In this document: piece after piece, positions 25,063 to 33,618 of the stretch
How the letters are laid out: the number at the start of each line of letters is the position of its first letter
Position numbering within the stretch: the stretch's first letter is position 1
Assembly: GCA_018831265.1 (NCBI GenBank)
Contig: JAHJCO010000028.1
Location: 1-64,000, forward strand
DNA: 64,000 nt
Origin: Actinomycetota bacterium
GTDB taxonomy: Bacteria > Actinomycetota > Geothermincolia > Fen-727 > Anoxymicrobiaceae
Direction: 5' to 3'
The notes under the pieces: model-generated
What the model was told of the DNA's origin: nothing
What the model saw: only the letters and a program-made list of their open reading frames with translations
Database searches by the model: none
Program-made: the position numbers and the translations under genes

Positions 25063-25472
25063 TCTTCCTCCGGGGGAGAGGGAGGAGCAGGGTGGAAGCG
25101 GTGGACAACTACGCCCACCGGGTTGGTGATGTAGCCTACCTCCACCGGCATGCCGATCTCGACCTCCTCGAACGCCGCGTCCAGCAGTGTGAACACCCGG
25201 CCCTCGCACCCGTCCAGCTCGACGGCGGCCACCACCTCGGGCTTCAGGTAGAACATCCCGTAGTGCTGCTGCGAGAACGCGTAGACCGTCCCGGTCCCGG
25301 GAAGCTCCACCCACTCGAGGCCGGAGCCCAGGCAGTCCGGGCAGACGGTGCGGGGGGGGAAGAAAGCACCGCCACAGGCAGGGCAGCGTGTTGTCATGAA
25401 CCGGTGCGCTTCCAGCTCTGTGTAGAAACGCGCTGCCGCGGGGTCCTCCAGTTCAGACAGGTAGCCCGCCAT
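25059..25472 (-). CDS. DUF35 zinc-ribbon/OB-fold thiolase partner
   Basis: A 137-residue DUF35 protein. A helix (residues 10-28) precedes a four-Cys zinc ribbon (CPACGGAFFPPRTVCPDC), then an OB fold (GTGTVYAFSQQHY ... EIGMPVEVGY). DUF35 proteins pair with thiolase-fold enzymes and hold the acyl-CoA. Its ATG at 25472 overlaps the upstream thiolase stop in TGATG, so the two are coupled. The stop lies in a repeat. Confidence 0.85.
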   Translation of the reverse strand: MAGYLSELEDPAAARFYTELEAHRFMTTRCPACGGAFFPPRTVCPDCLGSGLEWVELPGTGTVYAFSQQHYGMFYLKPEVVAAVELDGCEGRVFTLLDAAFEEVEIGMPVEVGYITNPVGVVVHRFHPAPPSPPEEE

Positions 25473-26656
25473 CAGGCGTTCTCCAGTATCATCACCGCGC
25501 TCCCGTTCACCATTCCGTGCTCCACGTGGACCAGGCCGCGCTCGGCTCCGGGCACCTGGCGCTCACCGGCCTCCCCGCGAAGCTGCCTGACGACCTCGAA
25601 CGTCTCGAGCAACGGAGTGGTGTACGCCGGGTGGCCGAGGCTCAGCCTGCCCCCGCTGGTGTTGACGGCGATCTCGCCGCCGATGCGCGTACGGCCCGCC
25701 TCCACCGCGGCCGCGGCCTCTCCCCTGCCGAAGAAGCCCAGCTCCTCGTAGCACATCAGCTCGGCCCCGGCGAACGCCCCGTACACCTCGGCCACGTTGA
25801 CCCCCTCCGGCCCCGTACCGGCCTCGGCGAACGCCCCGGCCGCCGAGCGGGCGACGCAGGGGAAGCGGCTCATGTCGCCCGTGTGCGGCATGAAGTGGCT
25901 GTCTTCGTGCGCCTCGCCGTACCCGATGATGACCGGCACACGGTCGCGGACCCGCCGGACACGCTCCCCCGTCGCGAGCACCACCGCCGCGGCCGCGTTG
26001 GACATCGGGCAGGACTCCAGCAGGTGGATGGGTGGGCTGAGCATCGGTGAGGCCAGGACGTCCTCGACGGTGATGGGCTCGTTGAACTGAGCGGCGGGAT
26101 TCCTCGACGCGTTGTCTCGCAGCACTACCGGGAGCGCGGCGACCTGCTCGGGCGCGACCCCGGTCTCGTGCATCCAGCGCTGCTGGCTCATCGCGTAGTA
26201 GTGCAGGGGCGAGAGCACCCCGAAGCGCGAGTCGTACGAGCCGTAGACCGCGTTCGCCGTCCTCACCAGGTGCTGCCAGTCGGCGTACTCGGTCTTCATC
26301 CTGCGTGTGGAGATCTCCCAGTGGGACGCGTATACGACCCCGGTGTCGATCCTGCCCGACGCTATCTCCATGGCCAGATGCCGCAGGGCCAGCATGGCGG
26401 AGGCCCCCCCGCAGTCGAACTCGGCCGCGGAGGCGACGGGCATCCGCAGGTACTCGGCGATGCGCTGGTGCTCGAACTTGTGGTGGTCGACCATGTAGCC
26501 GGTGGGGGTGCCGAGCAGGGCCTGTATCTCGCGCTTCTCCAGGCGGGAGTCCTCGATCGCAGCCACTATCGCCCGGACCGCCATGTCGGCGGGGTAGGCC
26601 TCATCGAAGACGCCGATTTCGGTCATCCCGACGCCAGCGACCGCGACCTCCCTCAT
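25472..26656 (-). CDS. Thiolase-family acyl-CoA enzyme with Cys retained
   Basis: A 394-residue thiolase-fold protein. The probable nucleophile is in EFDCGGASAML, where canonical thiolases have CGSG. The C-terminal catalytic loops are VNTSGGRLSLGHP (His kept) and VEHGMVNGSAVMIL. The start is ATG 26656, in an ATGA overlap with the hydrolase upstream; a longer ORF in this frame overlaps that gene and is not real. With the coupled DUF35 protein it probably cleaves or condenses a CoA thioester, like BbsAB or SCP2-type thiolases. Confidence 0.82.
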   Translation of the reverse strand: MREVAVAGVGMTEIGVFDEAYPADMAVRAIVAAIEDSRLEKREIQALLGTPTGYMVDHHKFEHQRIAEYLRMPVASAAEFDCGGASAMLALRHLAMEIASGRIDTGVVYASHWEISTRRMKTEYADWQHLVRTANAVYGSYDSRFGVLSPLHYYAMSQQRWMHETGVAPEQVAALPVVLRDNASRNPAAQFNEPITVEDVLASPMLSPPIHLLESCPMSNAAAAVVLATGERVRRVRDRVPVIIGYGEAHEDSHFMPHTGDMSRFPCVARSAAGAFAEAGTGPEGVNVAEVYGAFAGAELMCYEELGFFGRGEAAAAVEAGRTRIGGEIAVNTSGGRLSLGHPAYTTPLLETFEVVRQLRGEAGERQVPGAERGLVHVEHGMVNGSAVMILENA

Positions 26657-27864
26657 CCGGCCGCTCCCTCCGTCTCGCGCATCCACCTCTCGACCGCCGG
26701 GTAGACATCCTCCTCCACACACTTTCCCATCACCAGGTCGGTATGGCCGTAGCCCGGGAAGATCACGAACTTCTTGTTCTCGCTGGACACCCGGTCGAAG
26801 CCGTAGCGCCTGATGCCCACGTAATTGGCGAAGTCCTTGTCGCCGGTGATGAACAGCATCGGAGCGGTGATGAGCCCCATGTTCATGGTGTACTCGTACG
26901 GCTCGCTCCGGAACACCAGCGGGAAGTACTGCCGCAGGTTTATGTTCCACAGGCCGTCAACGAGCTGAACGTACATCTTGCAGGACACGTCGTCGCCGGC
27001 CCACTTGACCAGCGAGGTGGAGGTGTCCGAATCGGTGTTGCGCCGGCAGTAGAGCATGATCCCGATGGGGCTGCGGGCCAGGAGCTTGATACCCTTGGGC
27101 CGGTTGCCCACCAGCTTCTTGATGCCCTTGCCGATCGGGTAACGGGGTGACATACGGCCACGCGCCCGGGTGGCCAGGATGCTCGCACCCAGCAGCCCGC
27201 GACCGATGCTTGATTCGGTGAACATCTGGAAGGGGTGGTGCCGCGGCCACCAGAACGCGGGCGGGCTGGCTATGGGGATGCCGCCGAGCAGCTTGGCGTT
27301 CCGCTCCTCGACCAGCGCCGGGTCGGAGACCACGATGTTCTCGCCGTCGAAGCGCACCCCCTGCAGGTACATGTAGAGGACGATGCCCCCCATGGAGTGC
27401 CCGATCCAGAACGGCTTCTTTCCCGTCTCGGTGATGACGCCGTCCACGATGGCGGTGGCGTCGTAGATGGCCAGGTGGTCCATCGAGTGCCGCCAGTCGC
27501 ACTCGGAGATGTAGGGCTCCTGCCCGCACCCGCGGAAGGAGCTCACCCACACGTCGTAGCCGCGCCGGGCGAGATACACCGCGAAGTTCTTGTTCTCGCG
27601 GGGCAGGTCGAACTCGAAGCCGTTCCCGTTGAAGCCGTGGAAGAAGATGACCGGGGTCCCCTCCGGGTTGGCGTAACGCTTGACGAAGAGGCGCACCCCG
27701 TCCCCGGTCACGAACTCGTGCTTCTCCTCGGTGAGCCCGGCGGACACGTCCTGGTCCGCCCCCGGCTCTGGGGTCTTTATCCCCGCGTAGACGTAGCCCG
27801 CGTAGAGCGCACCCGCGCCCGCGAACGACAGCGCCAACGCCTTCCCCTCGAGAATCTCGGCCAT
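26653..27864 (-). CDS. Alpha/beta hydrolase, membrane-anchored, paralogue
   Basis: A 403-residue alpha/beta hydrolase with an N-terminal hydrophobic segment (LALSFAGAGALYAGYVYAG). Oxyanion region VIFFHGFNGNG, nucleophile WIGHSMGGIV, probable acid in ITGDKDFANY, His in FPGYGHTDLVMG. Start ATG 27864 with AAGGAG 6 nt upstream. It is first in hydrolase-thiolase-DUF35, with an ATGA overlap to the thiolase, so it may release or trim an ester substrate of that pathway. A paralogue sits at 13708-14922. Confidence 0.82.
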   Translation of the reverse strand: MAEILEGKALALSFAGAGALYAGYVYAGIKTPEPGADQDVSAGLTEEKHEFVTGDGVRLFVKRYANPEGTPVIFFHGFNGNGFEFDLPRENKNFAVYLARRGYDVWVSSFRGCGQEPYISECDWRHSMDHLAIYDATAIVDGVITETGKKPFWIGHSMGGIVLYMYLQGVRFDGENIVVSDPALVEERNAKLLGGIPIASPPAFWWPRHHPFQMFTESSIGRGLLGASILATRARGRMSPRYPIGKGIKKLVGNRPKGIKLLARSPIGIMLYCRRNTDSDTSTSLVKWAGDDVSCKMYVQLVDGLWNINLRQYFPLVFRSEPYEYTMNMGLITAPMLFITGDKDFANYVGIRRYGFDRVSSENKKFVIFPGYGHTDLVMGKCVEEDVYPAVERWMRETEGAAG

Positions 27865-27898
27865 GGCATCTCCTTTTGTCGGGGCATATATATATAGA

Positions 27899-27977
27899 GT
27901 GGCGTCGGACGTTTTCATTGCGTTATATCCTTGTCGAGATCGACGCACTCCAACGGCACTGCAAACGTCCGACCCCA
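27899..27977. repeat. Family A inverted repeat, copy with GGACG/CGTCC stem
   Basis: About 78 bp from GGCGTCGGACG to CGTCCGACCCC. The copy at 59073-59152, reverse-complemented, matches it along its length, including ATTGCGTTAT, the TCCAACGGCA block and the right arm. Confidence 0.75.
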
Positions 27978-28049
27978 CGGGTACAAATAATACACCCGGG
28001 CGCCCGCGATGGGTTATCATCGGCTAAGGCACTCTCAAGGAGGCGCGGC

Positions 28050-29042
28050 ATGGACCTGGTCACCGGCGGCGCGGGCTTCACGGGCTCGTTCCTGGCTAAA
28101 AGGCTGCTCGAGATGGGGCGCGAGGTGCGCGTCTTCGACGTTGCCCCCACGGGGATACTTCCGGCCGGGGCGGAGTTCGTGTGCGGCGACATGCGCGACG
28201 CGGAACTGGTTGGAAAGGCCGTGAAAGGCGTTGACACGGTCTACCACCTCGCCTTCGTCCAGGCGTTCAGCAAGAGGCCCGAGTCCGAGAAGTGGCAGGT
28301 GAACTTCGGTGGCACCGAGAACTTCCTGGCCGCCTCGGTGGCCGAGGGCGTGAAGCGCTTCGTCCACACCTCCACCATCGAGCTGTACTCGCCGTTCCCG
28401 CCGTTCCGCTGCCCCGAGGACGCGCCGACCGACAGGCCTTTCGGGTGGTACGGGCGCCACAAGAAGGCGGCCGAGGAGCTCTGCTGGCGCTACCACTTCC
28501 AGCACGGGCTGCCGTTGACGATGATGCGCCTGCCGACTATCTGCGGGCGGGGCTACTACGTGCGCATCGACCTGCTGCGCGCCTTCGACTGGCTGCTGGC
28601 CAACCGCCCTGTGCTCTGGATCGGCGGGCCGCAGTACAGGGGGGACTTCGTCTGGGTACAGGACGTGGTGGACGCGTTCCTGCTCTGCGGCGAGAAGGAG
28701 GAGGCGGTGGGCGAGGTGTTCAACATCTCCTGCCGCGAGCCGTCCACCTCGCTGGAGATAATCCAGGCACTCATGGACGCGGCGGGCAACACCCACAGGA
28801 TCCGCCTGGTCCCGCCCTGGTTGTGCTGGCCGTTCATCAACCTGGCGGTGCGTCTGAACGTCATCGACATGCCCGCAGAGCAGCTGATGTACCTGCAGGG
28901 TGACTACTCGTTCTCCATAGAGAAGTCCCGCCGGCTGCTGGGCTACAACCCGAGGATGAGCTCCTCCGAGGCGATGGTCGAGCTCCTCAAGGGCTACATC
29001 GAAGACCGCGACCGGGTGAAGAAGATCGCGAAGTCATACTAG
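28050..29042 (+). CDS. NAD-dependent epimerase/dehydratase (extended SDR)
   Basis: A 330-residue extended short-chain dehydrogenase. The NAD motif is GGAGFTGS (residues 6-13), the catalytic residues are Ser/Thr in HTSTIELY and Tyr/Lys in YGRHK, and a sugar or sterol-like C-terminal domain follows. It resembles 3-beta-HSD/NAD-epimerase family members that act on nucleotide sugars or hydroxy lipids. ATG 28050 is preceded by AAGGAGG at 7 nt. A -10-like TATCAT (28015-28020) and a family A repeat lie upstream. Confidence 0.8.
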   Translation: MDLVTGGAGFTGSFLAKRLLEMGREVRVFDVAPTGILPAGAEFVCGDMRDAELVGKAVKGVDTVYHLAFVQAFSKRPESEKWQVNFGGTENFLAASVAEGVKRFVHTSTIELYSPFPPFRCPEDAPTDRPFGWYGRHKKAAEELCWRYHFQHGLPLTMMRLPTICGRGYYVRIDLLRAFDWLLANRPVLWIGGPQYRGDFVWVQDVVDAFLLCGEKEEAVGEVFNISCREPSTSLEIIQALMDAAGNTHRIRLVPPWLCWPFINLAVRLNVIDMPAEQLMYLQGDYSFSIEKSRRLLGYNPRMSSSEAMVELLKGYIEDRDRVKKIAKSY

Positions 29043-29060
29043 ATGTCAGTGACTAAGCCA

Positions 29061-29135
29061 GGGGTCAGGCACAATTCAAGTCACACCATACAGGTTGTCC
29101 AGCATTGAAGCTGACATTGAATTGAGCCTGACCCC
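29061..29135. repeat. Family D inverted repeat, second full copy
   Basis: GGGGTCAGGCACAATTCAAG at the left pairs with TTGAATTGAGCCTGACCCC at the right. The interior shares CACACCA-ACAGGT with the copy at 13628-13702. Confidence 0.75.
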
Positions 29136-29140
29136 CTTGG

Positions 29141-29330
29141 TTAGTCTGCGTAGCCTCCGATCATGTCGGTGCCCGCGCTTCTGTCCGACCAGTACATGGC
29201 CCGCTCGCACATGATCGGGAGAGTCGCCGATCTGACCATGATGGCGGCACGTGTATTGAGCCCGGAGTGCCGGGATTATCAACGTCACACTGACGGGGAG
29301 CACGAACGGAAGCAGCCTGTTCTCCCTCAT
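29141..29330 (-). pseudogene. Relic of a DUF5719-repeat surface protein
   Basis: A signal-peptide-like start (MRENRLLPFVLPVSVTLI, from 29330) is followed, in a different frame, by a typical DUF5719 C-terminus (PIMCERAMYWSDRSAGTDMI) ending in a stop at 29141. The intervening repeats are gone. It reads as an internally deleted and frameshifted gene remnant. No other gene lies in 29043-29342, which otherwise holds a family D repeat. Confidence 0.65.
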
Positions 29331-29342
29331 CGGACCCGCCTT

Positions 29343-29738
29343 TCAGTAGACGACGTTGTCCTCGCAGGGCTTGATATCCAGGACCGGCGTGCCGTCGATA
29401 GCGTCGAGGTCCCGGACCTCGACCAGGCCTCCTTTGACCGAGACCAGCTCGACCACGGCCAGCCCCACGGGATTGGGCCTGTAGGGTGAGTGCGTGGCGA
29501 AGACGCCGCGCTCCGGGCGCGTAACGTCGCCCCGCGGGTGTATGACCAGCCTGTAGCCCTCCGCCCGGTCGAAGACGTAGATCACGTACAGGCGGTCGTA
29601 CTGCTCCAGGCGGAACAGGCCCTGCTGGAAAGGCTCGAGGACCCTTACCGCAGATACCTTCCCCTTGAAGACGTCGGGGTCGTGCTGGATCTCCTTGAAA
29701 GGACTTTCCACGTAGCCTATCGGGGTGAACTCGATCAT
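29343..29738 (-). CDS. trmO: TrmO-like (TsaA/UPF0066) tRNA m6t6A methyltransferase
   Basis: A 131-residue TsaA/TrmO-fold protein. The family signature is RGVFATHSPYRPNPVGLAVV, followed by DAIDGTPVLDIKPCED. E. coli TrmO uses SAM to N6-methylate t6A37 of tRNA-Thr. This form lacks the C-terminal extension of E. coli TrmO (235 residues), as many shorter homologues do. Target not certain. Start ATG 29738 has GAGG upstream. Confidence 0.8.
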   Translation of the reverse strand: MIEFTPIGYVESPFKEIQHDPDVFKGKVSAVRVLEPFQQGLFRLEQYDRLYVIYVFDRAEGYRLVIHPRGDVTRPERGVFATHSPYRPNPVGLAVVELVSVKGGLVEVRDLDAIDGTPVLDIKPCEDNVVY

Positions 29739-29837
29739 CGCTCGCTGCCCCTCCCTACCGATTTGAACTCCCCTGCGGACCGTCCGTCTATTATCATAAC
29801 GTCAAGGCTACAGCGAAGTGATACACGGAGGAGCGAC

Positions 29838-31847
29838 ATGGACGACGCCGAGAAGACGACGCCCACGACACCCGTTGAAGAGCCCGGCGCTGCTTCCACC
29901 GTGCCGGGCCCCTTCGCAATCCAGCCGGGGCCACCCCCGGCGCCGCCCTCGCCGCCGGCGACCCCTCCCGCGGGGCCGTCCGGGGGACAGCGCGGCCACA
30001 GGTACGGCCTCGTAATCGCGATCTGCCTGCTGGTGGTGGCACTCCTGGCCGCCGGGGCGCTTGCGCTGGTCCTGGTGTTCCCGGGGCACAAGAGCCCCGC
30101 CATCCCGCGGACGGCCAGGGAGCTTCGCGCCTCCGTCCGGCTCGCCCGCACCTATCTCAACCAGGAAGGCGGCGCGCTGGCGTCCGGCAAGAACGCCGAC
30201 GCCACCGTCTACTCCGCGGACCTCAAGCTTTCGCCCAAGCAGAACCTGCTCAGCGGTTACGAGTACGTGCTGTACACCAACCGCTCCGAGGAGAACATGG
30301 GCGAGGTGGTCTTCAGAGTGTACTCCAACAGCGCGGAGGTCCGCGGTGAGGGCGAGGAGGTAAAGGTCTCCAGCGTGGCCGCGGGCGGGCGCGACACGCG
30401 CGGCAGCCTGGACGGCTCGCTGCTCTCCGTCGCGGTCCCGGGAGGCCTGGCGCCCGGCCGACAGGTGCTCATCACCTTCTACTTCCAGGCGCGCGTGCCG
30501 GAGATCACCGACGAGCTGGGGCTGCAGACGCTGCTGGGCGGCACCCCGCCCGGCGGGTACGGCATATTCGGCCATGCCGACAACATCTATAACCTGGGGT
30601 ACCCGTTCCCCCTGGTGACGAGGTTCGAGAACGGCGAGTGGGACAGGCGCCAGGTCCCGCCCTACGGCGACCCGGGCGACTTCGACTGCGCGTACTTCAC
30701 GGTCAACATCGACGTGCCGGACGCGTTCACCGTTGCGGCCTCGGGGCTCCGCACCGCGGTCGGCGGCGGGGGCGGCCGGAGTACCTACAAGTACACGGGG
30801 GGTCCCATCAGGGACTTCTCTATCCAGGCGGGCCTGAACTTCCGCACCACCAGGGTCAAGGAAGGCGAGACAGAGCTGACCTCGTACTACAGCCGGAACG
30901 CCGGGGATGCCTCCGACAGGATAATCGAGTACGCGCGGCAGTCGGTCCGCCAGTACAACAAGCACTTCGGCCCCTACCCCTACCGCCGCCTCAACGTCTG
31001 CGAGGCTCCGCTGGCGGGGGGCGCCGCGGGCATGGAGTTCGCCGGCCAGATATTCATCGGGCGCACCATGTACGGGGATCTCGGGATCGAGCTGCCCATG
31101 GAGCTCGAGGACCTGGGAGGCAAGGAGACCGAGGACCTGTTCAAGGAGCTGAGCGGCGGCCTGCTCGGTGATGCGGCCGAGTTCACCGTCGCGCACGAGG
31201 TCTGCCACCAGTGGTGGGGGATGGTGGTGGGGAGCGATCCCATCGACCACGCCTGGCAGGACGAGGCGCTCACCAACTACAGCACCGTCATGTACTTCCG
31301 CTGGCAGCACGGCGCCGAAGAGGCCAAGCAGCAACTCGAGTCGCAGCTCGTCTCCCAGTACTGGGCCGGCAGCGCCATGGGCGCGGGCGACGTGGTTGTG
31401 GACCAGCCGGTAGCCGACTTCGGTGACCAGTTCACCTACACCGCCGCGGTCTACGGCAAGGGCGCGCTGTTCTTCGAGGCCCTTGAGCAGATGCTCGGGG
31501 AGGGGGTATTCGAGAAGGACCTCAAGGCCTACTACGAGGAGCACTCCTTCGAGGTGGTAACACCCCAGGACCTGCTTGACTCTTTCAAGGCCAAGCCTTC
31601 GGATCCTGAGGCGGTCGCCGCGCTGTTCACCAGGTGGCTCAAGGAGAAGCACGGTTCCGAGGACATCGTGATGAGCCTTCCCGGCGGTGGCGTGATGAAG
31701 GACCTGCAGGACCTGATGGACCAGCTCCCGGACATGGACCTCGGTCCGATGGAGGACTGGTTGAAGGACCTGATGGACGGCGGCACAACACCCGAGGAGC
31801 AGTCCTCGCCGCAGCCCCCCTCCACCAGCCCTGTCCTCCCCATCTGA
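29838..31847 (+). CDS. Membrane-anchored M1-like metallopeptidase
   Basis: A 669-residue type II membrane protein. Residues 1-50 are a Pro-rich cytoplasmic tail (PGPPPAPPSPPATPP), then one transmembrane helix (YGLVIAICLLVVALLAAGALALVL). The extracellular part has an M1-type beta domain and gluzincin site HEVCHQWWG (His about 453) with the third ligand in DEALTNYS. The substrate-side GAMEN-like motif is AAGMEFAG. It probably trims peptides outside the cell; the Met- and Pro-rich C-terminus is atypical. Start ATG 29838 with GGAGGAG upstream. A repeat nest begins at the stop codon. Confidence 0.85.
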   Translation: MDDAEKTTPTTPVEEPGAASTVPGPFAIQPGPPPAPPSPPATPPAGPSGGQRGHRYGLVIAICLLVVALLAAGALALVLVFPGHKSPAIPRTARELRASVRLARTYLNQEGGALASGKNADATVYSADLKLSPKQNLLSGYEYVLYTNRSEENMGEVVFRVYSNSAEVRGEGEEVKVSSVAAGGRDTRGSLDGSLLSVAVPGGLAPGRQVLITFYFQARVPEITDELGLQTLLGGTPPGGYGIFGHADNIYNLGYPFPLVTRFENGEWDRRQVPPYGDPGDFDCAYFTVNIDVPDAFTVAASGLRTAVGGGGGRSTYKYTGGPIRDFSIQAGLNFRTTRVKEGETELTSYYSRNAGDASDRIIEYARQSVRQYNKHFGPYPYRRLNVCEAPLAGGAAGMEFAGQIFIGRTMYGDLGIELPMELEDLGGKETEDLFKELSGGLLGDAAEFTVAHEVCHQWWGMVVGSDPIDHAWQDEALTNYSTVMYFRWQHGAEEAKQQLESQLVSQYWAGSAMGAGDVVVDQPVADFGDQFTYTAAVYGKGALFFEALEQMLGEGVFEKDLKAYYEEHSFEVVTPQDLLDSFKAKPSDPEAVAALFTRWLKEKHGSEDIVMSLPGGGVMKDLQDLMDQLPDMDLGPMEDWLKDLMDGGTTPEEQSSPQPPSTSPVLPI

Positions 31848-31948
31848 GGGTCAAACCTGACGATCTTGTCGTTTCCGCGTCTGCAGGAAATGCAAGATCT
31901 CAGGTTTGACCCCAAATGCAAAGAATGCAAAATCTCAGGTTTGACCCC
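31847..31948. repeat. Family F repeats between peptidase and acyl-CoA dehydrogenase genes
   Basis: 31847-31913 is an inverted pair, GGGTCAAACCTGA...CTTG with CAAGATCTCAGGTTTGACCCC. A second half element, ATGCAAAATCTCAGGTTTGACCCC, spans 31925-31948. TATAAT at 31952-31957 follows directly, probably the -10 of the next gene. Confidence 0.75.
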
Positions 31949-32000
31949 GTCTATAATATAATGCCGGTCGTGGTCCATGCCCGCGGACAGGAGGTTACAG

Positions 32001-33152
32001 GTGGAAAAGAAATACCCGATGTTCACCGAGGAGCACGACATGCTCCGGCAGTCGATACGCGAGTTCGTGGAGAAGGAGGTCACCCCCCACGTCGATGAGT
32101 GGGAGGAGAACGAGGCCTACGACATGGCGGCGTTCAAGAAGATGGGCGAGCTGGGGTTCCTCGGCCTGAGGGTCCCCGAGGAATACGGCGGGGAGGGCTC
32201 CGACTACTGGTCGGTGATCGTGCTCTTCGAGGAGCTGATCAAGAGCGGCTGCTCCGGCTTCCTCACCGCGGTGGGCGTGCACATGGAGGTGGCGATCCCG
32301 GCGATCCTCCATCACGCCACCGAGGAGCAGAAGCAGAAGTACCTGGTCGGCGCGGTGAAGGGCGAGTCGCTTGGAGCGCTCGCGGTCACCGAGCCTGAGG
32401 CCGGCAGCGACGTCGCGGCCATGCTCTCCACCGCGGTCGAGGACGGCGACGACTACGTCATCAACGGCAACAAGATCTTCATCTCCAACGGCGCGCGCGC
32501 GGACTGGGTGGTCGTCGCGGCCAAGACCGACAAGGAGGCGGGCTACGGAGGGATAACCGAGTTTCTAGTCGACACCGACACGCCCGGCTTCGAGGTCAGC
32601 CGCAAGCTGGACAAGGTGGGCCTGCGGTCCAGCGACACCGCGGAGCTTTTCTTCACCGACATGCGCGTGCCTAAGACCGCGGTGCTGGGGGAGGTCAACA
32701 AGGGCTTCCAGCAGATCATGTCCAACTTCGTTCCCGAGCGCCTGTTGATCGCGGTAGGGGCATACGGCGGCGCCGAGCGCGCGCTGGAGATGGCGGTGGC
32801 CTACGCCAAGGAGCGGGTCCAGTTCGGCAAGCCGATATCGCGCCAGCAGCACAACGCCTTCAAGATCGCCGAGATGGCGACCAGGCTCGAAGCCTCCAAG
32901 GAGCTCACCTACCGGACGGCTGACATGTACAACCGGGGCCTGGACTGCCTCAAGGAGGTCTCCATGGCGAAGTGGTACAGCACCGAGGTCGCCAACGAGA
33001 TCGCCTACGACTGCATGCAGCTCATGGGCGGGTACGGATACATGATGGAGTACCCGATCCAGCGCGCCTGGCGCGACCTTCGTGTCCAGACCATCGTCGG
33101 CGGCACCACCGAGGTCCAGAAGCTCATCATCACCAGGCTCATGGGTCTGTAA
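32001..33152 (+). CDS. Acyl-CoA dehydrogenase
   Basis: A 383-residue FAD flavoprotein that oxidises an acyl-CoA to the 2-enoyl-CoA and passes electrons to ETF. Signatures: ALAVTEPEAGSDVAAM, GNKIFISNGARADW, RVQFGKPIS, QLMGGYGYMMEYPIQR. The usual C-terminal catalytic Glu of short-chain enzymes is missing (VGGTTEVQ), as in isovaleryl/long-chain types where the base is on another helix. Start set at GTG 32001 because AGGAGG lies 6 nt upstream; ATG 31977 lacks one. Ends at a good terminator. Confidence 0.88.
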   Translation: MEKKYPMFTEEHDMLRQSIREFVEKEVTPHVDEWEENEAYDMAAFKKMGELGFLGLRVPEEYGGEGSDYWSVIVLFEELIKSGCSGFLTAVGVHMEVAIPAILHHATEEQKQKYLVGAVKGESLGALAVTEPEAGSDVAAMLSTAVEDGDDYVINGNKIFISNGARADWVVVAAKTDKEAGYGGITEFLVDTDTPGFEVSRKLDKVGLRSSDTAELFFTDMRVPKTAVLGEVNKGFQQIMSNFVPERLLIAVGAYGGAERALEMAVAYAKERVQFGKPISRQQHNAFKIAEMATRLEASKELTYRTADMYNRGLDCLKEVSMAKWYSTEVANEIAYDCMQLMGGYGYMMEYPIQRAWRDLRVQTIVGGTTEVQKLIITRLMGL

Positions 33153-33167
33153 GACGTCCATCCTTGA

Positions 33168-33200
33168 GCGGGGTCGGAATCTTCCCGACCCCGCCTTTTT
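33168..33200 (+). terminator. Rho-independent terminator of the acyl-CoA dehydrogenase gene
   Basis: GCGGGGTCGG (33168-33177) pairs with CCGACCCCGC (33185-33194), followed by C and five T. Confidence 0.9.
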
Positions 33201-33212
33201 CGTTCCCTCTCA

Positions 33213-33244
33213 GATGAGAAAAGATGGTTGAGGTTAGTTCTCAC
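33213..33244. repeat. Family Q element, second copy
   Basis: GATGAGAAAAGATGGTTGAG to AGTTCTCAC, matching 25031-25062 in all but a few bases. The stem is TGAGAA/TTCTCA and the loop resembles the family P loop ATGGTCTGAGG. Confidence 0.75.
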
Positions 33245-33354
33245 ATATTGGACTTGCTTTAACAGAATCAACTATTCCAACATTATTCCCAACCGCTAAC
33301 AGGAGTAGAAAAACGCACCATCCGGTCCGGAAAAAGGTAAAGTTAACTTTAGGG

Positions 33355-33382
33355 TTTACATTTCCCGCGGCCTTGTTACAAT
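33355..33382 (+). promoter_or_regulatory. Promoter of the DUF192 gene
   Basis: TTTACA (33355-33360), 16-bp spacer, TACAAT (33377-33382) with an extended TG one base before it. It lies in the most AT-rich stretch of the window. The start would be near 33389. Confidence 0.6.
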
Positions 33383-33388
33383 AAATTC

Positions 33389-33618
33389 GGTAGTTCTGTA
33401 CGGGTCGCGCGCAACCGCTTCGTGGGGGTGGATACCATCCCCGGCAGGCCTCTCCGATGAGCTATGTTTCCTTTTAAACAGCCGTTTCCTGGCACTGCGC
33501 CCGTTGGCCGGCGTTCGCGGAAAGCCCTGTCACCGGGGGGCGGGGGGGCTGGAGCCGCAAATCGCCGGATGAGCAAAAGAAGGAAAAAAATGGTCACTAA
33601 ATTAACTATTAAGTTGAG
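33389..33618 (+). other. Long leader, candidate structured RNA, with a micro-ORF
   Basis: About 230 nt without a real gene separate the promoter from the DUF192 start. It holds GGGGGTGGATACCATCCCC (33424-33442), a GC-rich block 33510-33560 with long G and C runs, then an A-rich tail. The tail contains ATGGTCACTAAA (33590) with AGAAGGA before it, a 10-codon ORF whose TGA overlaps the DUF192 ATG in ATGA. I cannot assign it to a known riboswitch class. The stretch 33245-33354 shows nothing else. Confidence 0.45.

Noticed and set aside
33389..33560. c-di-AMP (ydaO-type) or cobalamin riboswitch
   Set aside because: Only fragments such as GGGGTGGAT and CAGG-CTCTCC resemble ydaO. The conserved core was not complete, so no class is claimed.
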